From Candidatus Sulfotelmatobacter sp. (lineage in GTDB: Bacteria; Acidobacteriota; Terriglobia; Terriglobales; Acidobacteriaceae), in NCBI GenBank assembly GCA_030041415.1, contig JASHNX010000221.1, forward strand, positions 1 through 38,308: a stretch of DNA of 38,308 bases, written 5' to 3'. The position numbers and the translations under genes are program-made. Position 1 is the first letter of the stretch; the number at the start of each line of letters is the position of its first letter. Shown here piece after piece: positions 18,732 through 26,283 of this stretch. The notes below the pieces were generated by a model, which saw only the letters and a program-made list of their open reading frames with translations, searched no databases and was not told the origin of the DNA.

Positions 18732-21467
18732 ATGAATAAAGAGTTGTTTGTTTCTTCCACGCCTCACGAGACCAAAGTGGGGCTGGTGGAAGATGATCTG
18801 CTCGCGGAGATCTACCTCGAGCGCGAAAATGAATACACCCTGGCAGGGTCCATCTATAAGGGTCGCGTGACCCGGGTTTTGCCTGGAATGCAGTCGGCAT
18901 TTGTCGACATCGGCCTCGAACGCGATGCTTTCCTTTACGTCTCCGATTTTATGGAACTCGAGGAGCATGACGAGGACGTAACGGACGTTATTCCGGCGAA
19001 TCGAGCCGTACCGGATTTGCGGCCGCAACCAGCCACTATTGCCGAATCGTCCGGTTCAGAAGTTCACCCCTCTTCTTCTGGCGCCGAACCAGAGTCGGAA
19101 CTGAAAAGCGATTCCGAGGCGAGTTCCAATCAGACCGAAGATGTCGAGGTTCAAACGCGAACCCCGGCATCGGAGGGCTTCACTTCTGAACCACAAGAGC
19201 GAGAGCGCGGCTGGCGTGGACGCCGCCGTCGTCGCGGTGGGCGACGTGACGGACGAGGCGAAGGACGGGATCGAGGGTTCGATTCACGTTCGACTCGGCC
19301 TATGGGCGAGACGAGTCCTTCTTCTCCCTCATTCCGCGCGCCGGAATCGGGGAGATCGCAGTTTGGGCCGCCGGCAGGCTATCAGCCAATTCTCCTTCCC
19401 GGTGAATCCATTTCAAAATATCGCGGAATGTCCTCGTCGATTCCCTCCGCTCAGCCCCAAACCGGTCAGGAACCGAGTATTGGTTCTCCGAATGAGATAA
19501 CGAGAGAATCGGTGGGCCCGGTGGCGTCGGCTTTTCCGGAAGACGAGCCCATCTTCGCGAATCCCGCTGTTGAGGCTAGCGAGACCGAGGCAGGGAAATC
19601 GCATTTCAGCGTGGGACAGATCGCACAACCTGCCGCAATTGAGACATCGACATCCATCGATTGGACTCAGGAAGTTTCGGATTCAGCCCCGGCTGGGGTG
19701 GTCGAATTCGCAGACGAGCGGCAGCCGCAGGAGTCGATTGACCGTGGGCTCGTCGAGATTGAACAAGACACCGCGCCAGCCTCATCCAGCATTCCGGAAT
19801 TTGCCGCCCCGGGAACGCTTGAGGAAGAAACCATCGAAGAGGATGAAGTCGACGCGGTGCGGTACGAGGGAGCCTCCGACGAAGGCTATGAAGAATTCGA
19901 AGAAGAGACGCGCGCCGCTGGGGACGATTCAAGCGGCGGGCTGGTGATCCCCGAGGTCCGCGAGACCGTAGCTGAAATTCACATGTCGTCTTTGGCCGAG
20001 TCGGAATCTGCGACGGCCGGGGGCGTCGAACCGGAGGGGGAAGACGACTCGGAAGAATATGAATTGGAAGAAGCTCAAGCGGAAGCGGAGGCCCTGCTGG
20101 ATGCGGAAGCGCGAGGCAACGGTACGGTCGATGCTCGCGCGGAAGTACGAGCTTCGTCAGGGACCGCAGGTTACACACAACGAGCTCCCCGTCCGCGGCC
20201 GGCTTATGAGCGCCGCGGTGGACGCCGTGGCGGACGGCGTTTCCCTCGCCGTCAATCACAGGAAGTTCCCAAGATCAGCGATTTGCTGAAAGAGGGCCAG
20301 GAGATTCTGGTCCAGATTGCCAAGGAGCCGATCGGGAAAAAGGGCGCGCGCATCACCAGCCATATCGCGTTGCCCGGACGTTTCCTTGTGTATATGCCAA
20401 CCGTGAATCACACCGGCGTTTCACGCAAGATCGCGTCCGATGAAGAGCGGCAGCGGCTAAAGAGAATCGTGATGAGCGAGCGGGAAAACGGCCACGGAGG
20501 TTTCATCGTCCGCACGGCAGCGCAGAATGCCAGCGAAGACGAACTGCGCGCCGATATCCGCTTTCTCAAAGGCTTGTGGAATGACATCAAGACACGGGCG
20601 GAAAATTCGAAGCCGCCGGCCCTGATTTACCACGACCTGAACGTCGTGGAGCGGGTTTTGCGCGACCAGGTCACTTCCGACTTTTCCGTGATCTGGGTCG
20701 ATACCGAACCGGAGTATGAGCGCATTCTGCGTTTCTTCAACCGTTTTCAGCCCGGGCTGGTGAAGCGAGTGAAGCTCTACACCAAAGAAACGCCATTGTT
20801 CGAACAATTCGGCCTGGCCGATGAAATGAACAAGGCCTTGAAGTCGAAAGTTTGGTTGAAGAGCGGTGGTTACATCGTGATCAATCAGACCGAAGCGCTG
20901 GTGGCGATCGACATCAACACTGGCAAGTACGTCGGTAAGACTGCGCGTCTGGAAGATACCATCGTCAAGACCAACGTAGACGCAGTCAAGGAAATCGTGC
21001 GGCAGATCCGGCTGCGCGATTTGGGCGGGATCATCATCATTGATTTCATCGACATGGACGAGCGCCGCAATCGCCAGCGCGTGATGCAGGCGCTCGAAGA
21101 AGAACTGCGCCACGACCGTGCACCATCAAAGGTGCTTCAGTTCAACGATTTCGGCCTGGTCGCGATTACCCGCAAGCGCGTAAAGCAGTCGCTTGAGCGC
21201 ACCATTGGCGCGCCCTGTCCCTATTGCCAGTCCACCGGATACGTGAAATCGGTGACCACAGTCTGCAACGAGATTTACGTAGAGATGCGCAAGATCGCGA
21301 AGCATCTCGAGCACGAAGATGTCATGCTGCGCGTGAATCCCGATGTGGCCAAAGAATTGAAGGGCAACAATGCGCGTTTGCTGAATGAAATGGAAGAACT
21401 CACCAAGCGGACGATCATTGTGAAGAGCGATCCGGCGCTGCACCAGGAGCAGTTCGACATCAACTAG
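18732..21467 (+). CDS. rng: Ribonuclease E/G with a large insertion in the S1 domain
   Basis: A 911-residue endoribonuclease of the RNase E/G family, which processes rRNA and starts mRNA decay. Residues 1-78 hold the family start and the first half of the S1 domain (GSIYKGRVTRVLPGMQSAFVDIG). The second half resumes at about 515 (KEGQEILVQIAKEPIGKKGARIT). Between lie some 430 low-complexity residues, acidic and Ser/Pro/Glu-rich, with Arg/Gly blocks at 161-181 (RGRRRRRGGRRDG) and 484-507 (RRGGRRGGRRF). The catalytic domain is intact: Asp727 in AIDINTGKYVG and Asp771 in IIIDFIDMDERR match E. coli Asp303 and Asp346, and CPYC at 829-832 is the zinc link. No C-terminal degradosome tail is present. 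rng also follows mre genes in E. coli. Confidence 0.94.
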   Translation: MNKELFVSSTPHETKVGLVEDDLLAEIYLERENEYTLAGSIYKGRVTRVLPGMQSAFVDIGLERDAFLYVSDFMELEEHDEDVTDVIPANRAVPDLRPQPATIAESSGSEVHPSSSGAEPESELKSDSEASSNQTEDVEVQTRTPASEGFTSEPQERERGWRGRRRRRGGRRDGRGEGRDRGFDSRSTRPMGETSPSSPSFRAPESGRSQFGPPAGYQPILLPGESISKYRGMSSSIPSAQPQTGQEPSIGSPNEITRESVGPVASAFPEDEPIFANPAVEASETEAGKSHFSVGQIAQPAAIETSTSIDWTQEVSDSAPAGVVEFADERQPQESIDRGLVEIEQDTAPASSSIPEFAAPGTLEEETIEEDEVDAVRYEGASDEGYEEFEEETRAAGDDSSGGLVIPEVRETVAEIHMSSLAESESATAGGVEPEGEDDSEEYELEEAQAEAEALLDAEARGNGTVDARAEVRASSGTAGYTQRAPRPRPAYERRGGRRGGRRFPRRQSQEVPKISDLLKEGQEILVQIAKEPIGKKGARITSHIALPGRFLVYMPTVNHTGVSRKIASDEERQRLKRIVMSERENGHGGFIVRTAAQNASEDELRADIRFLKGLWNDIKTRAENSKPPALIYHDLNVVERVLRDQVTSDFSVIWVDTEPEYERILRFFNRFQPGLVKRVKLYTKETPLFEQFGLADEMNKALKSKVWLKSGGYIVINQTEALVAIDINTGKYVGKTARLEDTIVKTNVDAVKEIVRQIRLRDLGGIIIIDFIDMDERRNRQRVMQALEEELRHDRAPSKVLQFNDFGLVAITRKRVKQSLERTIGAPCPYCQSTGYVKSVTTVCNEIYVEMRKIAKHLEHEDVMLRVNPDVAKELKGNNARLLNEMEELTKRTIIVKSDPALHQEQFDIN

Positions 21468-21495
21468 TCGCCGCCATTTGGCTGCGTTAAAACCA

Positions 21496-21530
21496 AAAGG
21501 ACGGGCATAACGCCCGTCCTTTCTTGTTTA
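21496..21530. terminator. Strong bidirectional intrinsic terminator
   Basis: AAAGGACGGGC (21496-21506) and GCCCGTCCTTT (21512-21522) form a perfect 11-base stem with a 5-base loop (ATAAC), followed by TTCTTGTTT on the plus strand and a T-rich stretch on the minus strand. It sits 29 bases after the rng stop and about 50 bases beyond the end of the convergent gene, so it can end both transcripts. Confidence 0.9.
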
Positions 21531-21579
21531 AGACCCGCTAGACAGAACTCCCTTGCCCGAAGTTCAGCCTTTTCGAAAA

Positions 21580-23379
21580 CTACTGCCGTGCCGAACCGCT
21601 CGCCGGCAGTAATGTGGCAGCGAGCACCACCACGTGAGAGTTATCCGGCAGAAGAAGGCTCTGCACGACCTTGGCTGGATTAAGCACAAACTGATAGGCG
21701 TACAGATTGAACGTACGATCATCTTCGGTCCCGTTGTCAAAATTCCGGTAAGCCATGGCTACGCCTTCATATTCATGCGGATAGTTTGCGGGCGTATACC
21801 AGTCGCTAAAGCTCTGGACAAATTTCGAACTCGTTCCATCTGTGTAGTTCACGGTTAGAGTCTGTGACGCTTGATCTCCCTCCACGCCGGTTGCCAAAAG
21901 CATTAGACCGGAAAATTTTCCTTGCGGCAGAGAAACCAACTGCCCGCTGCATCCCACCGCATCCAGATCATTCTCCGGTCCAAACTTGAACAGGATGCCG
22001 TTATAAACTCGCGATGGAGTAAGCAGGTTCGCCGAATACGAATAGCCGTCGCCGTCCAGGCCGCCGGTCGTATACGTTGTGCCGTCTTTGTAGATTCCGT
22101 AAAGACTAAACTCCGAGGAGAGATCTACCTGCGTGCCTGTTCCGGTTGAACCGGCAGCGGCGCTGACGGCGAGATTGAGGTTAACGCTTTCGACCAAGTT
22201 GCCGGATGTGCCGGTCACAGTCACAGTTGTCTGTCCCGTGCTAGCGGAAGACACGGCCTCAAACGTCACTTTCCGTTGATTGCCCTGCCCCTGCACTCTT
22301 GCCTTCACACCTTTTGGCAAGCTCGACAGCGTCAGATTCACCACGCCATTGAACCCATTCACAGGTGTGATCGTGATCGCCGCAATTGCGCTTGAGCTTT
22401 GATTCAGAAAAACGCTGCTCGGCCCGGAGAGAGTGAAACCAGTTCCTCCCACTGCAGTGTTAATTGCATTGGCGTATTGCGCCGCGAGGCCGGTGCCGAC
22501 GAAGTCGTCATAGATCCACATGAAGCCGCCAATGATGTCGCATTGGTCATGCCAGCCGGTCATAATGCTTTGCACCTGCGCCGGAGCGTCAACCTGGTCC
22601 CACAGCCCAGGAAATACTGGAACGGCGCCGAAATTCCATCCTTCGCAGGGATTATTGCCGGCGCCGCCCGCATACGCCTGCAGGTGGACCCCATCGACCG
22701 TCCCCGGAAGTTGCGCATTGATTTGGGCCACCACATTTGTCCAGTAACTGTTGTTATCGAAGGCATCCGGCATCACGTGATAGCCCAGCTGGCCGAGCAT
22801 CACGCCAAATGCAATCGTGGTGGGCGAATTGAAGCTGTTCTCATCGTCGAAGTCGATGGCGTCCAAAGCCGGGATGGCGGCCTTCAGAGCGACAAAATCC
22901 TGATACAGGATGCTGCTTGGTCCAGTTCCCTGCGCTTCAACCAGCGAGGTAATGTCTTCCCAGTCTCCGTAGTTAGAGGAGCCGATGCTGAAGGTGACTC
23001 GCTTCACCGTCCCTTGCTCTAATTGCGCCATGTCGGCTGGAAAGTCAGGATAGTACTGGTTGCCTACGTAAACACCGCCAGAGGTCAGTGGAAATTCTCC
23101 ATTAAAGTTCAGGTCACCTGTGCTGCTGACCTCGATGCTCCAGACAATGGCCTCAGTGAAACCAGAGTTCTCGATCTCGGTGATGTTCGCTGATGCATTC
23201 TTGTAAAACGGTCCGCCGCCGAAAATTCCCGTGTAGCCGGTCTGGCCTGATGCCTGAATCGAGAAGTTTAAAATCGCGAATAAGAGAATTAGAAATAACA
23301 AAAGTAGATTTGTTCTGCCGCGGCCGAATGCTGCGCGGTGAAAAGACTGCGCCGACTGCACCTTTATCGAATCCCTCAC
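21580..23379 (-). CDS. Secreted GH18-like glycosidase with Ig-like and C-terminal beta domains
   Basis: A 599-residue exported protein: a hydrophobic signal segment at about 24-45 follows a basic N-terminus. Residues about 48-320 look like a glycoside hydrolase 18-type barrel. ALDAIDFDDENSF carries Asp173, Asp176, Asp178 and Glu180, the DxxDxDxE acid pattern of chitinase-like enzymes, though the usual Gly before the second Asp is Ala. A middle domain (about 325-410) resembles an Ig-like/NEW3 module, and the last 180 residues form another beta-rich domain. Substrate is unknown; a non-hydrolytic carbohydrate binder is possible. The GTG start follows AGGAG with good spacing. Transcription converges on rng at the shared terminator. 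Confidence 0.6.
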   Translation of the reverse strand: MRDSIKVQSAQSFHRAAFGRGRTNLLLLFLILLFAILNFSIQASGQTGYTGIFGGGPFYKNASANITEIENSGFTEAIVWSIEVSSTGDLNFNGEFPLTSGGVYVGNQYYPDFPADMAQLEQGTVKRVTFSIGSSNYGDWEDITSLVEAQGTGPSSILYQDFVALKAAIPALDAIDFDDENSFNSPTTIAFGVMLGQLGYHVMPDAFDNNSYWTNVVAQINAQLPGTVDGVHLQAYAGGAGNNPCEGWNFGAVPVFPGLWDQVDAPAQVQSIMTGWHDQCDIIGGFMWIYDDFVGTGLAAQYANAINTAVGGTGFTLSGPSSVFLNQSSSAIAAITITPVNGFNGVVNLTLSSLPKGVKARVQGQGNQRKVTFEAVSSASTGQTTVTVTGTSGNLVESVNLNLAVSAAAGSTGTGTQVDLSSEFSLYGIYKDGTTYTTGGLDGDGYSYSANLLTPSRVYNGILFKFGPENDLDAVGCSGQLVSLPQGKFSGLMLLATGVEGDQASQTLTVNYTDGTSSKFVQSFSDWYTPANYPHEYEGVAMAYRNFDNGTEDDRTFNLYAYQFVLNPAKVVQSLLLPDNSHVVVLAATLLPASGSARQ

Positions 23380-23577
23380 GTGATCTCCTGGGAAAGTATT
23401 GGACTGCGCTGGTACCTTGAGATCGGAGCAGGGGGAACCGAATCGCGGTCGCTCCTCCCTCGAAGTTGCTGACCGATTCTACACTCTCATCGAAGCGGCC
23501 TGCTGGGCGGGCATTCTCGAGCGGGATTTGTAAATATCAGGAGAAAAATGCGATGAGGAAAGAGAATTGCCGAGGTG

Positions 23578-25080
23578 TTAGCTGCCGGGATGCGCCAAAG
23601 TCTTAACGGCTACATCGGACCGGCTACGCAATTTTTTGATAGTCTCGTGAATGGCCTTGGAGGACGAGGCATCGCCTTTTTCTGCCGCCTTGGCCACGCT
23701 TCCCGCCTCCTCGGTTGTCGTGCTGGAAATATCGAGCAGGACGACGAGCGCATCGGCATGAAGCTTCCACAGTGATGACATGCTCTGGCTGCGCTTGATC
23801 TCTTCTAATTCAGTGTTAATGCGGGCGATGCAGGAGACCGAACGAATCAATGTGCGGGCGACATCGGCGCGCAAGCTCTTTTCCTCCAGGAAGGTCGCAT
23901 TGTAGGCGTCTGCTTCCGCCGGGCTCAGCATTAGATTAAAGAAGCGCATGGGCACAATCTGGCGGTATTTGGGATCGGCGACGCGAACAAAAACCCGGAT
24001 GGACTCTTCGACACGGCGCAACTTTCCCTCCTCGGCCGATATTTGTTGAGCGGTGATGACCGGCGGCTGGAACGTCTGAGCCGCTACCGGAGCTTTCGTG
24101 GCGGCAATCCGTGCCGGCTTTGCCGCGGCCGTCGACCGGTTCGATGCTGCAGTGGCGCTCCTCGCAGCCGGAGCCAGCAGCGATTTGCGAATCGGCGGAC
24201 GGCGGTCCAGTTCTTTTTTCAGTCGCGAAACGCGTCGGAATTTTTCGAGCGCATTGTTGTAATCGGCCTTGAGCATCTCGTGTTCCTCAATGGCGGCCAC
24301 GTGCTCAACCGTGACCTCGACGCCATCGACGGTGCTCAGAATGCTGCCGCCCATCTCATCGAGCGCCTGTGCGAATTGCTTGATCTCTCCCAGGGCTTTG
24401 GCGAAGAGTTGGTCAAAGCGCTGCCCGAAGGCGGCGTTGTGCGCAGCCACTGTGGCCAGCACTCCGGGGTGATAAAACGAAGAATCCAGCCAGCGCTTGA
24501 TCTCACGAACGCGTGAAACGATTCCGGAATCCATCAGCGCATTGAAGTCGCGGTAGCGGGTGATTTCTTCCCGCAGCGGATCAAAATTCCGCAGCAACTG
24601 CACGTGTTCCTCCGGGAGCTGAGGAACATCCGTATCGGCTAGAATCTCGATCAGCGCGATTTCGAAAGGCGAAAGAGGTAGCGCGCCATCTAATCCATAG
24701 CCATGTTGTTCCCACTGGCCGGAAACGCGTGGGTGTCGATAAAGAAAAGTCGCGATCAGATCGGTCTTATCCCGGTTGATCTCACTCGACTCGCGCCGGC
24801 GGACGAAATATCGCAGCAAGGCTTCCGCGACTTCTGAGTCAGTTTCTGGAGTGAGCGCTTGCCGCAACATCGCGGGAGTAATCGCCATATCCAGCACATG
24901 CAGCCAGCGATACATGCGGGAAAGAGTTTCGGGAAGGCCATTGTCCGATTGGCGAAGCGAGGCCTCATCCAATCCGCTCGGGATGGGCACGTCGCCGCCG
25001 AGCGAATCGCGCATCAGCTTCTGGTAAAAACCCTGGACGGTCGCCAGGATTGAAAGCTCAAATTTAAGGTCCTCGGCCAA
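23578..25080 (-). CDS. Uncharacterised 500-residue helical protein
   Basis: I do not recognise this family. The protein is mostly alpha-helical and charged, with no signal peptide or membrane helix. An N-terminal part (residues 1 to about 300) has several Leu-rich helices and ends in a likely coiled region around HEMLKADYNNALEKFRRV. A linker very rich in Ala, Lys, Pro and Thr (about 300-343) leads to a C-terminal helical part (345-500) with two further amphipathic helices. The start is a TTG preceded by GGGAG at six bases. Neighbours on the same strand are a lipoprotein upstream and the secreted GH18-like gene downstream, giving no firm clue. A cytosolic structural or regulatory role is only a guess. 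Confidence 0.6.
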   Translation of the reverse strand: MAEDLKFELSILATVQGFYQKLMRDSLGGDVPIPSGLDEASLRQSDNGLPETLSRMYRWLHVLDMAITPAMLRQALTPETDSEVAEALLRYFVRRRESSEINRDKTDLIATFLYRHPRVSGQWEQHGYGLDGALPLSPFEIALIEILADTDVPQLPEEHVQLLRNFDPLREEITRYRDFNALMDSGIVSRVREIKRWLDSSFYHPGVLATVAAHNAAFGQRFDQLFAKALGEIKQFAQALDEMGGSILSTVDGVEVTVEHVAAIEEHEMLKADYNNALEKFRRVSRLKKELDRRPPIRKSLLAPAARSATAASNRSTAAAKPARIAATKAPVAAQTFQPPVITAQQISAEEGKLRRVEESIRVFVRVADPKYRQIVPMRFFNLMLSPAEADAYNATFLEEKSLRADVARTLIRSVSCIARINTELEEIKRSQSMSSLWKLHADALVVLLDISSTTTEEAGSVAKAAEKGDASSSKAIHETIKKLRSRSDVAVKTLAHPGS

Positions 25081-25187
25081 AAATCGCTCCCGCAGGGCGA
25101 GATTCTCCCGTTGGCTGAGAGAATTCTTAACGCTGTTTTAGTAAAGACGAAAGTTACCAGTGCCGCAAGTTACTACCGGAATCGGCT

Positions 25188-25209
25188 GTCAACGGATCCA
25201 GGCGTTGAC
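25188..25209. promoter_or_regulatory. Perfect inverted repeat GTCAACG-N8-CGTTGAC
   Basis: Two 7-base arms are perfectly complementary around an 8-base spacer. The site lies about 110 bases upstream of the unknown 500-residue gene and 66 bases beyond the end of the lipoprotein gene, both on the minus strand. With no T-run after it, an operator is more likely than a terminator, but no regulator is evident. Confidence 0.3.
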
Positions 25210-25274
25210 GGAAGTGCATGACCTTCCGCGTTATCGCAGCTTTCTGTTTCTTGGGGTTGCGAGGAACTCGAATC

Positions 25275-25796
25275 TTATGTGCCCGAGGATCCTGACGAGG
25301 AAGTCGACGTCGAAGTAGACTGCGTCATGGTGAAGGTGCCGTTGCTATCGTTGCACACTCCTGTGCCTTTGAGGCTCCAATTACCGATAATCGAGCCTTC
25401 GCTTAGCGGCGGTTGGCCGTCGACCTCGGTGCCGCTGACCGTGCCGGTCAGAGTGAGTGTATTGCCGGAAGCCTGCACGATGTACTTAAAAGGGCCGGAG
25501 ACCTGGCCCGTGCTCGGATTGACAGAACTCAAGACCAGCGAACCCGACTCTTGCCCGCCATCCACCGGGAAACAAGTCGAGGTTGTGAGAAATTGAAAAT
25601 AGTTGATGACTAGTGAACCGTTGGCATTCAGCGTAAATTCCGTCGTGAAGCTAAAGCCAGAGGCTTCTCCCGCGCCCCCTTGAATTTCGGCGCTCCAGAT
25701 TCCAGCAGCCGCAGACTGCGCCTGCTGGGTAGCGGTTGGGTTGCTGCAGGCGGTAAACGAAAAGGCCACGAGCAGCAAGAGTGCAACTTCTTTCAT
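25275..25796 (-). CDS. Small predicted lipoprotein
   Basis: A 173-residue protein with a lipoprotein signal: basic start, hydrophobic run LLLLVAFSF and the lipobox FTAC with Cys17 as the lipid-bearing residue. The mature part is rich in Gly, Ser, Thr and beta-branched residues and seems to form a small beta-sandwich or barrel (GIWSAEIQGGAGEASGFSF, LTLTGTVSGTEVDG, GSIIGNWSLKGTGVC). Two internal cysteines could form a disulfide. It ends in a Ser/Thr/Gly tail (STSTSTSSSGSSGT). Similar GxW-starting lipoproteins of unknown role are common in acidobacteria. Function unknown. Confidence 0.75.
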   Translation of the reverse strand: MKEVALLLLVAFSFTACSNPTATQQAQSAAAGIWSAEIQGGAGEASGFSFTTEFTLNANGSLVINYFQFLTTSTCFPVDGGQESGSLVLSSVNPSTGQVSGPFKYIVQASGNTLTLTGTVSGTEVDGQPPLSEGSIIGNWSLKGTGVCNDSNGTFTMTQSTSTSTSSSGSSGT

Positions 25797-26280
25797 GAAT
25801 ATATTTTTCCTGAGCTTATAGCTCCGATGCAGCGATTCGTTGGGAAAGATGTCTGCAGCAAGACTACCTAGATTTCGCCTTCTGGGTCAATCGAAGCATT
25901 GGCGCGTGGTGAAGAACGCAGAAATAACAAAGATTCCCGCGATTTATCGCACTTTTTTTCACACTCAAACGCGCGCCGGTGTCCCGCGCGCCATGTTTTT
26001 GGCAAAACCAGTGCTTTCATTCCTTTACAAGGGTTCGGTTCTCTCGCGACGGCCTGTGAATTGCAGCGTTCTGATTGATTTGTGGTCGGTTCGAAACGCT
26101 TTCTCAATGCCGCCAGGAAGTGATACCCTGTCGGGTAACGTTTTTAGGGTCTTTTCCTCTCCCTACGAAAATCCGCAGGTGATTGCCGCCGAGACGCAGC
26201 AATAGTTCAGGACCGCAATCTATCTAATTATGATAAACGTAGTCGACATTACGACCACCATTGTTCAGGAGGATTCGCAC
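25797..26280. other. 484-base divergent gap before sat-cysC
   Basis: The gap separates the lipoprotein gene (minus) from the sulfur module (plus), so it should carry both promoters; none stands out. Two weak hairpins followed by T-runs are seen on the plus strand: GCGATTTATCGC then ACTTTTTTTC (25939-25960), and GCGCGC-N9-GCGCGC then CATGTTTTT (25971-26000). TACCCTGTCGGGTA with ACGTTTTT nearby (about 26124-26146) is a third. Such a series could be leader attenuation, but no known sulfur riboswitch core was recognised. A 121-codon plus-strand frame here lacks a ribosome site and is not called. Confidence 0.3.
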
Positions 26281-26283
26281 GTG
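26267..26283 (+). promoter_or_regulatory. Ribosome binding site that decides the sat-cysC start
   Basis: AGGAGG (26267-26272) lies eight bases before an in-frame GTG at 26281. An ATG 17 codons upstream (26230) has no ribosome site, so the GTG is the preferred start. Confidence 0.7.

Noticed and set aside
25840-26205. Plus-strand frame of 121 codons upstream of sat-cysC
   Set aside because: TTG start without ribosome site, no recognisable motif, and it overlaps hairpin/T-run signals of the leader.
26230-26280. ATG 26230 as start of sat-cysC
   Set aside because: No ribosome site precedes it, while AGGAGG lies eight bases before the in-frame GTG at 26281; kept as an alternative only.
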